Shown here: positions 1 through 7,715 of the stretch, one piece after another | How positions within the stretch are numbered: the stretch's first letter is position 1 | Layout: every line of letters starts with the position of its first letter | Assembly (NCBI GenBank): GCA_017484235.1 | Contig: JAFUTM010000294.1 | Location: forward strand, 1 to 19,613 | DNA: 19,613 nt | Direction of reading: 5' to 3' | Source of the DNA: Selenomonadaceae bacterium | GTDB taxonomy: Bacteria > Bacillota > Negativicutes > Selenomonadales > Selenomonadaceae | Notes under the pieces: model-generated | Told to the model about the DNA's origin: nothing | What the model saw: only the letters and a program-made list of their open reading frames with translations | The model's database searches: none | Translations under genes and position numbers: made by a program

Positions 1-1020
1 CAGGAAGAAATTGCCAAATTAGAAGAATTTGTCAGGCGCAACAAAGTCCGAGCCTCAACGGCAAAACGTGCCCGCAGTCGTCAAATTACGCTTGACCGAA
101 TGGAACGACTAGAAAAGCCGCCGACCGATGAGACGATTAAACTCAATTTAACTGATACATCTGAAACTGCAAATCGTGTGCTGACAATCGAAAATCTCAA
201 TTTTAAAAATATAATTAACGATTTTGGTCTTGAAATACTCAAAGGCGAGAAAGTCGGATTGATTGGGCGCAATGGCGTTGGCAAGTCCACTCTTTTAAAA
301 TTGATAGTTGGCGATTTAAAGTCAGACAGCGGCATAATTAAAATTGGTAATCGTGTAAAAGTTGGTTACCTTTCACAAGGCCACGAAGAACTCGACGGCG
401 ATTCTACACCTATTGAAGAACTGATAAACGAATTTGGAATTACTATAGAACGTGCCAGGTCTGAGCTTGCTCGATTGGAAATTTATACAGATGTTGCAAC
501 AAAACCGATTGTTTCAATGTCCGGTGGCGAAAAAACACGAGTTGCACTGGCAAAATTAATCTTAACTGGAGCTAATTTTTTAATATTAGACGAGCCGACG
601 AATCACCTTGACCTGCCGGCACGTGAAGCAATTGAAGCCGCATTAATGGAATTTGACGGCACATTATTAATTGTTACTCACGATCGGTATTTACTTGAAA
701 AGGTTACGAGCCGCGTAATAGAGTTAAATAATCAAGTTGCAAGTACTTCGACGAATCAATCAAATACTGTAAATAAGAACATTGTTAATCAAAAACCGAC
801 AAAATCATCGCCTAAGAAAGTAAACAAATTACCAAATAACCAATCAATTGAGAAGCTGGAAGCGCAAATTACAATGGCAGAGATGGAACTTAAAATGATA
901 GAAACTGAAATAAATAACTCTTCTGATGTCGATAAATTAAAAGAACTAGCTGTAAATCACGAAAATAAACTAAAAGAGATAGATGAACTTTATGAACGCT
1001 GGGGGGATTGTCATGATTAG
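1..1020 (+). CDS. ABC-F family ATP-binding protein, 5'-truncated
   Basis: C-terminal 339 codons of an ABC-F (Uup/EttA/YdiF-type) cytoplasmic ATPase; this family acts on the ribosome and has no membrane domain. The frame is open from base 1, so the N-terminal ATPase domain lies outside the window. The first ~35 residues are the basic helical linker typical of ABC-F (KLEEFVRRNKVRASTAKRARS). The second ATPase domain follows, with Walker A GRNGVGKST, signature MSGGEKTRVALAKL, Walker B with ABC-F hallmark FLILDEPTNHLDL, and the H-loop in LIVTHDRYLL. After a Ser/Asn/Lys-rich spacer the protein ends in a charged, coiled-coil-like segment resembling the ABC-F C-terminal domain. The stop overlaps the next gene by 8 bases, suggesting translational coupling. 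Whether it is a housekeeping factor or a resistance-type ABC-F cannot be told from this half. Confidence 0.93.
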   Translation, partial: QEEIAKLEEFVRRNKVRASTAKRARSRQITLDRMERLEKPPTDETIKLNLTDTSETANRVLTIENLNFKNIINDFGLEILKGEKVGLIGRNGVGKSTLLKLIVGDLKSDSGIIKIGNRVKVGYLSQGHEELDGDSTPIEELINEFGITIERARSELARLEIYTDVATKPIVSMSGGEKTRVALAKLILTGANFLILDEPTNHLDLPAREAIEAALMEFDGTLLIVTHDRYLLEKVTSRVIELNNQVASTSTNQSNTVNKNIVNQKPTKSSPKKVNKLPNNQSIEKLEAQITMAEMELKMIETEINNSSDVDKLKELAVNHENKLKEIDELYERWGDCHD

Positions 1021-2341
1021 GATTATGTCACTTCTCTTTACGTTTTTTTTATTTTTTATGACAGCGGCAATGACGGTGGCAAATAATTCGCCGCCTTCTC
1101 GAACACCTTCATCACCAGTAAAATCTCCAGATTCAAATTTAAATTTAACACCGACTCCAGAATCTGAATCATTGAGACCATCTGATTTAGTTTCAGATAG
1201 AAATTTGGAAGAAAGATCAAATGAGATGTTGCAAGACACACAAAACTCAGAAACCATTCTAAGGCTGTCGTGGGCAATGGTGCCTAACGCGGTCAAATAT
1301 AAAGTTATTTTTAATGATGAAGAATATATAACGTGTATTAATGGTATTGAGGTTAAAGTCAACAGTGTGGAGCAAACTTTTAAGATTACGGCTTTGGACT
1401 TATACAATAATGTTATTCGCGACGATATAAGTGTTCTAGAAACTGAAGTAAATCCATTTATGATGAGAACGACGACTGAATTTGACAAAATGGATTATGC
1501 GCCACTTTATCCGGTTTATTCGTGGGTACCAAAATATAATGCCGATTATTATTTGATTCAGCTTTTAAAAGATGGCGAAATTGTACGAAGCTATCAAACT
1601 AGAGAAAAAGATGAAGATGAAATTTATGATTTTTACGACTATCAACCAATTGATGAGGCCGGAGAATATTATTGGCGTGTTAAGGCAATGTCTAAATATG
1701 GATTTGCGTTATCTGAATGGTCGGAACAAACAGAGGCAAACTCATTCACAGTTACTGCGCCGACTAAGTATGCAGCCTTTGGCGACAGCATAACACACGG
1801 TGGAGGCGCAATCAGCGTTCCACCTTCTGTAGCAATGTATAATTGGGAAACATACTGTAGTATACCGATCAAAAACTTAGCTAAAAGCGGCGATACTACT
1901 GAGCAGCTCATTAATCGATTCGATAATGATGTTTTATCCTTTGCACCAAAAATTTTAATTATTATGGCTGGTGTTAATGATTTTAGAGCAAATACTATTG
2001 GTTGGGAGACAATTTGCAATTATAAAATTCTAGCTGAAAAATGCAAGGACAATGGTATTATTCCGGTTTTCATAACTCCAACTCCAATCAATCCAGATTT
2101 AATAAAAAAGGCTAAACTCATTGAGAGACCGCCATCTGATTGGCAGACTCATTATGATTATGCCTGTGAGTGGATAAGGAAACAGGAATATTTTATTGAC
2201 ATCACTGCTGATTTTGAAGATGAAGAGGGCAATTTACGTGCTGATCTTACAACGGACGGTCTTCACCCTGATATGGAAGGTAAAAAAATCATTGGTCAAG
2301 CCGTGCAGGAATGGTTCTATCAAAATAATCCAGATGTTTAA
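1013..2341 (+). CDS. Secreted SGNH/GDSL-family hydrolase
   Basis: An exported 442-residue protein predicted to hydrolyse ester (or acetyl) groups; the substrate is unknown. I chose ATG 1013 over the in-frame ATG 983 because a GGGGGG ribosome-binding site (1001-1006) sits six bases before it and the protein then begins directly with a signal peptide (MIRIMSLLFTFFLFFMTAAM, likely cut after TVA). Residues ~85-245 hold two beta-rich segments with fibronectin-III-like wording (LRLSWAMVPNAVKYKV; YYWRVKAMSKYGFALSEWSE). The catalytic SGNH domain is C-terminal: GDS block with Ser259, a block II Gly in LAKSGDT, block III GVND (Gly320, Asn322), and block V DGLHP with Asp415 and His418. All four SGNH residues are present, so it is probably active. 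A Pro/Ser-rich linker follows the signal peptide. The start overlaps the ABC-F stop by 8 bases. Confidence 0.88.
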   Translation: MIRIMSLLFTFFLFFMTAAMTVANNSPPSRTPSSPVKSPDSNLNLTPTPESESLRPSDLVSDRNLEERSNEMLQDTQNSETILRLSWAMVPNAVKYKVIFNDEEYITCINGIEVKVNSVEQTFKITALDLYNNVIRDDISVLETEVNPFMMRTTTEFDKMDYAPLYPVYSWVPKYNADYYLIQLLKDGEIVRSYQTREKDEDEIYDFYDYQPIDEAGEYYWRVKAMSKYGFALSEWSEQTEANSFTVTAPTKYAAFGDSITHGGGAISVPPSVAMYNWETYCSIPIKNLAKSGDTTEQLINRFDNDVLSFAPKILIIMAGVNDFRANTIGWETICNYKILAEKCKDNGIIPVFITPTPINPDLIKKAKLIERPPSDWQTHYDYACEWIRKQEYFIDITADFEDEEGNLRADLTTDGLHPDMEGKKIIGQAVQEWFYQNNPDV

Positions 2342-2404
2342 TGATGCTTTTAGAGGACACTTTTAATGAAAAGCTGATAAAATATGTTATATTCTCAAAT
2401 TTTT

Positions 2405-4114
2405 TTAGGATTCTTGATCTTTTTTCAAAGCTTCAGAAAGGGCACGGTTTTGTTCCATTAATTCACACGTTTCGCTGTCTACGTTGGCAAAACCTATGCT
2501 GATTAGATTAATTCTATCTCGCGCTTTTCCTAAATTGGTGTCCACGATGCGAATCATTTCATATTGTTCAATGCCATCTTTAATCGCAAGATATCGATGC
2601 CCTGTCATTATTTCTTTCGACAATTTTGCACGAATATTTTCCGGTTCAATAAACTTTAAAAAATTTTTACGGTCAGATGGTGCGACAAAATTCCTTGCAT
2701 ATAAAATAAAATTTTCACGAAATGGGAATCTGTCGCCTTTCTTAATGCCTTTAAGATCGCTTTCTTCGTCGTCTGTGTTATTTTTAACGCGGTAGCAACA
2801 TCCTTCATTGTTGTCAAGATCGACGCTGTAGACACTGCGGTAATCTACGGCAATCGTTGAAATTATAGAATTAATTTCATAAGTTTTTTGCTCATTTTCA
2901 AGTTGTTTTTCTTGAACTGCTAACTTGTCTTTGAGCATTTTTTCATTTTGTTCAGCACGGCGTTTAATAAACATTATAACACCAATCGCAATGGCTAAAC
3001 CGCTCGCAATTACAAGATAAATGTGCATTCTTAAAAATTCGCCAAAAGAAATATTCATACCTGAAGATGAATATTCAGTAAGTGCAGATTGAAGTGAGGA
3101 ATTCGGCACAAGGCTTGCAGTCTTATTCAAGATGTAATAAAGCGCAGATTCAGATTTTTTAATTGCAAAAGAAAAATTCATTGTCTTTCCAGTGGCAAGT
3201 GCGTATAAATCATATTTAGCTGCACTAAATTGCGCCACTTGATAGTTATTTACAAGCGTACAATCTGCTTGAGAAGATTCTACCAAATTTAATGCTGCCT
3301 CCATACTTTTGCAGTCAATAAATTTCCAATTTGGATAATTATCCATTAAAAAAGTTTTATAATTTGCATTCGTTCCATTTATAGCGACGACAATTTCCTG
3401 ATCTGCTGAAATTACCTTTTGCGATGATTTATTCGTCATCAAATACATTTCAGTTTGAATAAAAGGATTCGTCGTCATAATTCCCATTGATTCTGCGTCG
3501 TGAGTACTCAAATGTACAGGAAAAACGCAGTCAATTTCATTATTTTCTAATGCTTGAAAAGCGTCCTGCAATGTTGAATAAGATTTTGTCTCAAAATTTA
3601 ATTTAGCATTTCTTGTACAATTTTCTGCGAGTTCAAGATAATTTTTCAAAACTCCATTTAATTCACCAGTCATTGATTTCTCACAAAATGGAGCAAAATT
3701 GTCCAAATATCCAACGCGAATAGTCTCGTGATTTGCAATCCAATTCAATTCATCATTTGAAATGAGAGCATTTGTGCCGCTGCTCTTCAAATATTTATTA
3801 TAAAGATAATCGTCATAAAATCTATTTTCGTCGTTAATTTTGCCCATCTCGAAATTTAATTCATTTAGTAAATCTGGACGATTTTTATTCACCGCAAAGA
3901 AAAAATTTGACTGTCCAATCTCAAAAATCGGTATACAAGAATGTTCGTTTTCGTCTTCGTAACAGTCAAGACTTATATATGCGTCAAGCTCACCATTTTC
4001 TAATTTTGCAAATGAATTTTTCTCACTATCATTCAATCCAATCAATTGGACATTAATTCCATTATCAGCCGCCCATTTTTGAAAAAGCGTTCCCTGATAA
4101 CTATTTGCGTTCAC
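2405..4114 (-). CDS. Receptor with solute-binding domain, TM helix and PAS-like region: C-terminal part of a frameshifted gene
   Basis: The larger part (569 codons from GTG 4114) of a membrane receptor whose N-terminus is encoded by the neighbouring upstream frame. Its first residues complete the solute-binding (SBP_bac_3-like) lobe begun upstream. A second solute-binding domain starts near residue 130 (ETIRVGYLDNFAPFCE...). One transmembrane helix lies at ~364-383 (IYLVIASGLAIAIGVIMFI), followed by a charged coiled coil and a PAS-like cytoplasmic segment. The protein then ends at ALSEALKKDQES. In related receptors this wording usually leads into a histidine kinase or GGDEF domain; here there is none. 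As a separate protein it would lack a signal peptide although its first half should be periplasmic, and no good ribosome-binding site precedes GTG 4114. I therefore read it as one gene with the 4111-4524 frame. Confidence 0.75.
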   Translation of the reverse strand: MNANSYQGTLFQKWAADNGINVQLIGLNDSEKNSFAKLENGELDAYISLDCYEDENEHSCIPIFEIGQSNFFFAVNKNRPDLLNELNFEMGKINDENRFYDDYLYNKYLKSSGTNALISNDELNWIANHETIRVGYLDNFAPFCEKSMTGELNGVLKNYLELAENCTRNAKLNFETKSYSTLQDAFQALENNEIDCVFPVHLSTHDAESMGIMTTNPFIQTEMYLMTNKSSQKVISADQEIVVAINGTNANYKTFLMDNYPNWKFIDCKSMEAALNLVESSQADCTLVNNYQVAQFSAAKYDLYALATGKTMNFSFAIKKSESALYYILNKTASLVPNSSLQSALTEYSSSGMNISFGEFLRMHIYLVIASGLAIAIGVIMFIKRRAEQNEKMLKDKLAVQEKQLENEQKTYEINSIISTIAVDYRSVYSVDLDNNEGCCYRVKNNTDDEESDLKGIKKGDRFPFRENFILYARNFVAPSDRKNFLKFIEPENIRAKLSKEIMTGHRYLAIKDGIEQYEMIRIVDTNLGKARDRINLISIGFANVDSETCELMEQNRALSEALKKDQES

Positions 4115-4524
4115 TCCAATTTTTTTCCGTTCAAAGATGTCGGATTATTTTTAGAGATTGAATTGTTTGTTGAAGATATATATAAAAAGTAAGATTCCGC
4201 GCCCATCGGCAAAGTAGGAAATAAGATCAAATTTGCACGTTCCGGCGTGTAGGAAACGTCGCTTAAAATGTCAATTTGACCATTTACAAGCATATTGTAA
4301 AGATCCGGCCAGCTTCCGTTAATATATTCGTAAGTCCAGCCAGTATAAGCAGAAATTTTTTGTTGAAATTCATACGCGTAGCCCGATCTCCTGTTAAAAT
4401 TGTCTTTATAATTAAAAGGCGAATCATACCAGCCAACACGAACTATTTTATCTGCATAGGCTAAATTTGAAAAAGTTATGAGGGCAAGACAAAAAATAAC
4501 CAATTTTAAAATTGATTTAAACAA
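4111..4524 (-). CDS. N-terminal part of the frameshifted solute-binding receptor
   Basis: Encodes a signal peptide and the first lobe of a periplasmic solute-binding domain. I prefer TTG 4524: a GGGAG ribosome-binding site (4537-4533) is eight bases upstream and the product starts as a clean signal peptide (MFKSILKLVIFCLALITFSN, likely cut after AYA). A longer in-frame TTG at 4554 is possible. The mature part (KIVRVGWYDSPFNY...GYAYEFQQKISAYTGW) matches the opening of SBP_bac_3 domains. It stops at SLNGKKLE, where the family normally continues GKKIGV. That continuation exists in the -1 frame right after a run of seven A (4126-4120), so the break is a one-base shift. It starts 39 bases downstream of the lipoprotein gene on the same strand, probably in one operon. 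Confidence 0.72.
   Translation of the reverse strand: MFKSILKLVIFCLALITFSNLAYADKIVRVGWYDSPFNYKDNFNRRSGYAYEFQQKISAYTGWTYEYINGSWPDLYNMLVNGQIDILSDVSYTPERANLILFPTLPMGAESYFLYISSTNNSISKNNPTSLNGKKLE
4120..4126 (-). other. A AAA AAA slippery heptamer at the receptor frame break
   Basis: Read on the minus strand, the zero frame is GGA AAA AAA TTG GAG TGA. A slip of -1 on the two AAA codons gives GGA AAA AAA ATT GGA GTG AAC, joining the two frames as GKKIGVNAN. The heptamer is in the correct X XXY YYZ phase for tandem -1 slippage. A 7-bp inverted repeat (TTATCAG 4100-4094 with CTGATAA 4068-4062; 25-nt loop) follows 19 nt downstream, farther than usual for a stimulatory structure. The alternative is a missing A from a sequencing or assembly error, or a real inactivating deletion. 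Confidence 0.5.
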
Positions 4525-4563
4525 GAAAAACACTCCCAAAAAATTTTTTGGCAAATTGAAGCA

Positions 4564-5220
4564 CTACATTATAGTTTCCGGCCAGACAAGCTCAGCTCTG
4601 TCGACCAGTGGATAAATTAATTCGTCTATATTTTCAATCTTACTGAGACGCCATCTTCCACTGTCGTCTTTTTCAAACTTAAATTTGAACGTCATATCTC
4701 CAACAAACTGCCCGTAATGAGTACTGTCGCCTTTCACTTCAAAATCAACAAAGGCGTGACTGCCCTCAACTTTTGTATTAATTATCTTTGTGTTCATTGC
4801 GGCACAGAGATTCTTAAATTCATTGGCGCATTGAATTGCAAAAATGTTTATAAAGCTGTCAAGTTTAACATTTGGATCAAAATATGCATTGACTGAAGCA
4901 TTTACAAAACTCATATAAAAATTGCGATGCGAATCATTGTAAGTTCTGATAAATTGAGGCGTATTCCAAAAGTATGGATCATCAGGATAACGATTGTGAA
5001 GTTCGCCGACATTGTTTGCAATAGCTTCAGTTACATCATTGTATGTCATATCCAGAAATTTATCAACATCAACACGTGTCGCAAGCAATTCTTTATCTTG
5101 TTTAGCAATGGCAACTTGAATGTCTTTGAGCGCATCTTCGGGCATATCTTCTTTACCGCAGCCACTGCCGGTTATACCAAGTGCTAGTGCCGCTATCATT
5201 AAAAAACAAATTTTTTTCAT
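4564..5220 (-). CDS. Small lipoprotein of unknown function
   Basis: A 218-residue exported lipoprotein. ATG 5220 was chosen over an upstream in-frame codon because an AGGAGT ribosome-binding site (5232-5227) precedes it and the product starts MKKICFLMIAALALG, followed by a lipobox-like GITGSGC with the lipidated Cys. The mature part has a helical opening (ALKDIQVAIAKQDKELLATRVDVDKFLDMTYNDV), which recalls the DUF2939-type layout, and a C-terminal beta-rich section (HAFVDFEVKGDSTHYGQFVGDMTFKFKFEKDDSGRWRLSKIENI). The family assignment is tentative and the function is unknown. It lies between the DNA glycosylase and the receptor gene on the same strand. A diverged partial copy occurs at 19413-19525, differing at four third-codon positions only, so at least one more homologous coding copy or strain variant exists. 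Confidence 0.8.
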   Translation of the reverse strand: MKKICFLMIAALALGITGSGCGKEDMPEDALKDIQVAIAKQDKELLATRVDVDKFLDMTYNDVTEAIANNVGELHNRYPDDPYFWNTPQFIRTYNDSHRNFYMSFVNASVNAYFDPNVKLDSFINIFAIQCANEFKNLCAAMNTKIINTKVEGSHAFVDFEVKGDSTHYGQFVGDMTFKFKFEKDDSGRWRLSKIENIDELIYPLVDRAELVWPETIM

Positions 5221-5255
5221 ACTAATACTCCTGATTAAAGATAATTTACGATATA

Positions 5256-5284
5256 ATATTATCACAAATATTTTTATATTTCAA
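5256..5284 (-). promoter_or_regulatory. Candidate promoter for lipoprotein and receptor genes
   Basis: On the minus strand TTGAAA (5284-5279) and TAATAT (5261-5256) are separated by 17 bases and lie about 36 bases upstream of the lipoprotein start. The region is very AT-rich, so chance matches are likely. The preceding gene ends at 5288, so read-through from it is an alternative. Confidence 0.3.
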
Positions 5285-5287
5285 GTT

Positions 5288-5851
5288 CTAGTATGGTGCA
5301 GCAATAAACCGCCAGGGATAGTTTGCGGCTTCGCCTGCGTAGTCGATATTGATTCTTTTAGTCGTTTCGATATTTAAATTTAAGTCGGTTGTCTCTATAA
5401 ACAATTCGTCACCACATAAATCCATATTGTAATGACTCATATTTATATTCATAGCCTGTGTTAATTTGCCGGGACCACTGCATAAATCCTTTAGTGATTG
5501 CTTATTGCGTCGCTGCTTCATAATTTCAATGCCATCAGTCGGCTGCAATGCACGGATTAAAACTGCTTCTGGTACATCTTTAACATTTGCAACGACATTC
5601 ATACACATATAAATTCCATAAATCAAATAAATATAAGCGTGACCGCCGTCATTAAACATTGCTTCCGTTCGTTTAGTGCGGCGGTTTTTATATGAGTGAG
5701 CCGCTGCATCAGTTGCGCCCATATATGCTTCTGTCTCTATAATAATTCCAGCGGTTGTGCCTTCTTCCGTAATGTGTACTAATTTTTTACCAATCAATTC
5801 ACGGGCTACAACTAAGCCGGAACGCCGATAAAATTCCTTACTGAGTTTCAT
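5288..5851 (-). CDS. 3-methyladenine DNA glycosylase (Aag/Mpg family)
   Basis: A 187-residue base-excision repair enzyme that removes alkylated purines such as 3-methyladenine; monofunctional and cytoplasmic. The length is typical of bacterial Aag-family proteins. Family signatures are clear: ETEAYMG with the catalytic-type Glu41 and the stacking Tyr43, AAHSY with His52, the stretch AMFNDGGHAYIYLIYGIYMCMNVV, then VLIRALQPTDG and LCSGPGKLTQAMNI. Start ATG 5851 is preceded by GAGG eight bases upstream. It is divergent from the gspF-like gene across a 121-bp intergenic region and is the first gene of a minus-strand run with the lipoprotein and receptor, which have no obvious link to DNA repair. 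Confidence 0.95.
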   Translation of the reverse strand: MKLSKEFYRRSGLVVARELIGKKLVHITEEGTTAGIIIETEAYMGATDAAAHSYKNRRTKRTEAMFNDGGHAYIYLIYGIYMCMNVVANVKDVPEAVLIRALQPTDGIEIMKQRRNKQSLKDLCSGPGKLTQAMNINMSHYNMDLCGDELFIETTDLNLNIETTKRINIDYAGEAANYPWRFIAAPY

Positions 5852-5878
5852 AGTTTTACCTCAATTTTATATCATTTT

Positions 5879-5907
5879 TTGAATACTTATTTAAAATATT
5901 GTATAAT
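5879..5907 (+). promoter_or_regulatory. Sigma-A-type promoter upstream of gspF-like gene
   Basis: TTGAAT (5879-5884), a 17-base spacer and a perfect TATAAT (5902-5907) point towards the gspF-like gene. The predicted start of transcription near 5914 leaves an untranslated leader of about 60 bases that is low-complexity and AT-rich. Confidence 0.6.
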
Positions 5908-5972
5908 AGTTTATTAATCAATCAACAATTAAAAATTCCTAATTTCTCATTCAACATTCATAATTAATAAAG

Positions 5973-7175
5973 GTGGTGGTGAAAATTAAACGATTTAGCT
6001 ATGAAGCTTATGATAAAGATAAAACATTTCAAACAGGTGAACTCAATGCCAACGATGTAAAAGAAGCGTATGTTGTACTCCAAAATCAAGGTTTAGCTGC
6101 TGTTGAAATTAAAGAAGTACAGCGGCGTTTCCTTGATAACTTACTTGAACGCATTGAACAGGTTAGAGTCGGAAATAAATGGACAGCCTTATTTTTTCGT
6201 CAGCTTTCGACGACACTTGATGTAATGCATTTAAAAGCGTCTTTGGATTTACTTCTGCTGTCGACAAAAGATAAATCACAGCAAGCCATTATAAAATCAA
6301 TCTTGTCGGATATAGAAGTTGGCAAAACTCTTGCCGATGCGCTAAGCAAGTATAGATTAATTTTTTCTGATAATATCATTCAAATGATGATAATTGCACA
6401 GCGGAGTGGTCGTATGCAGGAAATTTCGGAAAAACTTGCTGAACAACTCGAAAAAGATTACAAGTCTCGTCAAAAATTGCGATCGGCGTTATATTATCCG
6501 ACATTTGTATTGATTGCCGCAATGATTTCAATTACAATATTAATAAACGTCGTCTTACCTGTCTTTGCAAATTTTTTCCAAAGTCAAAACGCCTCATTGC
6601 CTATACTGACGCAAATATTTTTAACGGCTGGCATATTTCTATCTCAAAATATGTTATTAATTTTTATTTTATTAATGATATTATCTGCAGCGTGTGTGTG
6701 GATTTATAAAAACTCGCCGTCTGTACAGCTATATTTAGATCAATATCTTTTAAAGGTTCCACTTATCGGTAATCTAATAAGTCAAAAAGAATGGATGAAC
6801 TCGTTTGGATCACTATCGTTTTTGCTTGAAAGCGGCGTCCAGATTGATGAAGCAATAGGTATGGTTGCAAATGCTTCTTCAAACAGTTATATTAAAGTGG
6901 TCTGGACTCAAGTTAAGTATAAAGTTGAACAAGGCGGTAGGCTTCAAAGTGAATCCTTTCCGGCTGAATATCAAGGACTGATAACAACTGGTGAATCCAG
7001 CGGCACTCTGCCGGAGATGTTAAAAAAGTGTGAAAAGCTCAGTGAATTTGAAGTTGAAGAACTGTCCAGCCAACTGCCCGTTAAAGCTGAAATTTTTGGC
7101 ACATTATTTGTCGGCATCATCGTAGCATTAATCGTATTTTCCGTTATACTGCCTATATTAAGTATTAATATTTAA
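5973..7175 (+). CDS. Type II secretion / type IV pilus inner-membrane protein (GspF/PilC family)
   Basis: A polytopic inner-membrane platform protein of the GspF/PilC family, which in type II secretion and type IV pilus systems works with an assembly ATPase and pilins. The 400 residues contain an N-terminal region (MVVKIKRFSYEAYDKD) and two T2SSF repeats (~70-195 and ~270-395). The second repeat carries the family motifs LLESGVQIDEAI and TGESSGTLPEML. Membrane segments lie near 178-200, 225-245 and 375-397. The start is uncertain: three GTG codons occur in a row at 5973, 5976 and 5979, after AAAGG; 5979 gives the better spacing. No gspE, pilT, prepilin or prepilin peptidase gene is next to it, so it is an orphan here. 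The stop overlaps an ATG by one base, and cobO starts 18 bases later, so the two are probably co-transcribed. Confidence 0.9.
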   Translation: MVVKIKRFSYEAYDKDKTFQTGELNANDVKEAYVVLQNQGLAAVEIKEVQRRFLDNLLERIEQVRVGNKWTALFFRQLSTTLDVMHLKASLDLLLLSTKDKSQQAIIKSILSDIEVGKTLADALSKYRLIFSDNIIQMMIIAQRSGRMQEISEKLAEQLEKDYKSRQKLRSALYYPTFVLIAAMISITILINVVLPVFANFFQSQNASLPILTQIFLTAGIFLSQNMLLIFILLMILSAACVWIYKNSPSVQLYLDQYLLKVPLIGNLISQKEWMNSFGSLSFLLESGVQIDEAIGMVANASSNSYIKVVWTQVKYKVEQGGRLQSESFPAEYQGLITTGESSGTLPEMLKKCEKLSEFEVEELSSQLPVKAEIFGTLFVGIIVALIVFSVILPILSINI

Positions 7176-7192
7176 TGTTTGGAGGTTTATTT

Positions 7193-7687
7193 ATGATTAT
7201 AATAAATGACGGCGGTGGCAAGGGAAAAACCACCGCCGCTATTGGTGCAGCAGTCCGAGCTGCCGGACACGGTTTAAAAGTTAAATTTATTCAGATGATA
7301 AAAAATGCAAATAGCGGTGAACTGGAAATGATGAGAAAAATTGGCATCGAGGTCGAACAATGCGGTATTGGTTTCACCAAAAACGGTGAAGCATCACAGC
7401 ACGAAATTGCGGCTCAGGCTGGACTTGACACGATAAGAAATGCGATATTGAATTATGATATGGTAATTTGTGATGAAATAAATTACGCACTCAAAGGCGG
7501 TCTAATTAAAGAATCAGCTATATTTGATCTAATGGAATTGGCCGAAGAAAGAGGTGTACATCTTGTGCTAACTGGACGCGGCGCAACACCATTAATGATA
7601 AATAAAGCTGATATTGTAACTGAAATGACTAAGATTAAACACGCCTACGATTCTGGCGTGAAAGCCCAAGCCGGTATAGAATTTTAA
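7193..7687 (+). CDS. cobO: Cob(I)alamin adenosyltransferase, CobO/CobA/BtuR family
   Basis: Transfers the adenosyl group of ATP to cob(I)alamin or a corrinoid precursor, in cobalamin synthesis or salvage; cytoplasmic. The 164 residues open with an unusual N-terminal P-loop, GGGKGKTT (residues 7-14), as in this family. Other family matches are VKFIQMIK, VICDEINYALKGGLI, VLTGRGA and the C-terminal ADIVTEMTKIKHAYDSGVKAQAGIEF. I chose ATG 7193 because GGAGG (7181-7185) is seven bases upstream. An in-frame ATG at 7175 overlapping the gspF stop would place that site inside the gene. No other cobalamin synthesis gene is present, although the convergent phosphatase resembles alpha-ribazole phosphatase, which also belongs to that pathway. 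Confidence 0.93.
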   Translation: MIIINDGGGKGKTTAAIGAAVRAAGHGLKVKFIQMIKNANSGELEMMRKIGIEVEQCGIGFTKNGEASQHEIAAQAGLDTIRNAILNYDMVICDEINYALKGGLIKESAIFDLMELAEERGVHLVLTGRGATPLMINKADIVTEMTKIKHAYDSGVKAQAGIEF

Positions 7688-7715
7688 TTGAGCCGTATTT
7701 ATATTCCGTGCTCAA
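7688..7715. terminator. Weak hairpin between convergent genes
   Basis: TTGAGC (7688-7693) pairs with GCTCAA (7710-7715), and two further CG pairs form inside if one base is bulged. It begins immediately after the cobO stop and covers the phosphatase stop. No clear T-run follows on either strand, so termination activity is uncertain. Confidence 0.3.

Noticed and set aside
2360..2373. CTTTT/AAAAG hairpin between the converging SGNH and receptor genes as a terminator
   Set aside because: Only five mostly A-T pairs and no T-run on either strand; likely chance in AT-rich DNA.
5910..5970. Repetitive-looking caa/att-rich leader before the gspF-like gene as a repeat array
   Set aside because: The units are irregular with no constant spacing; better read as low-complexity AT-rich leader.
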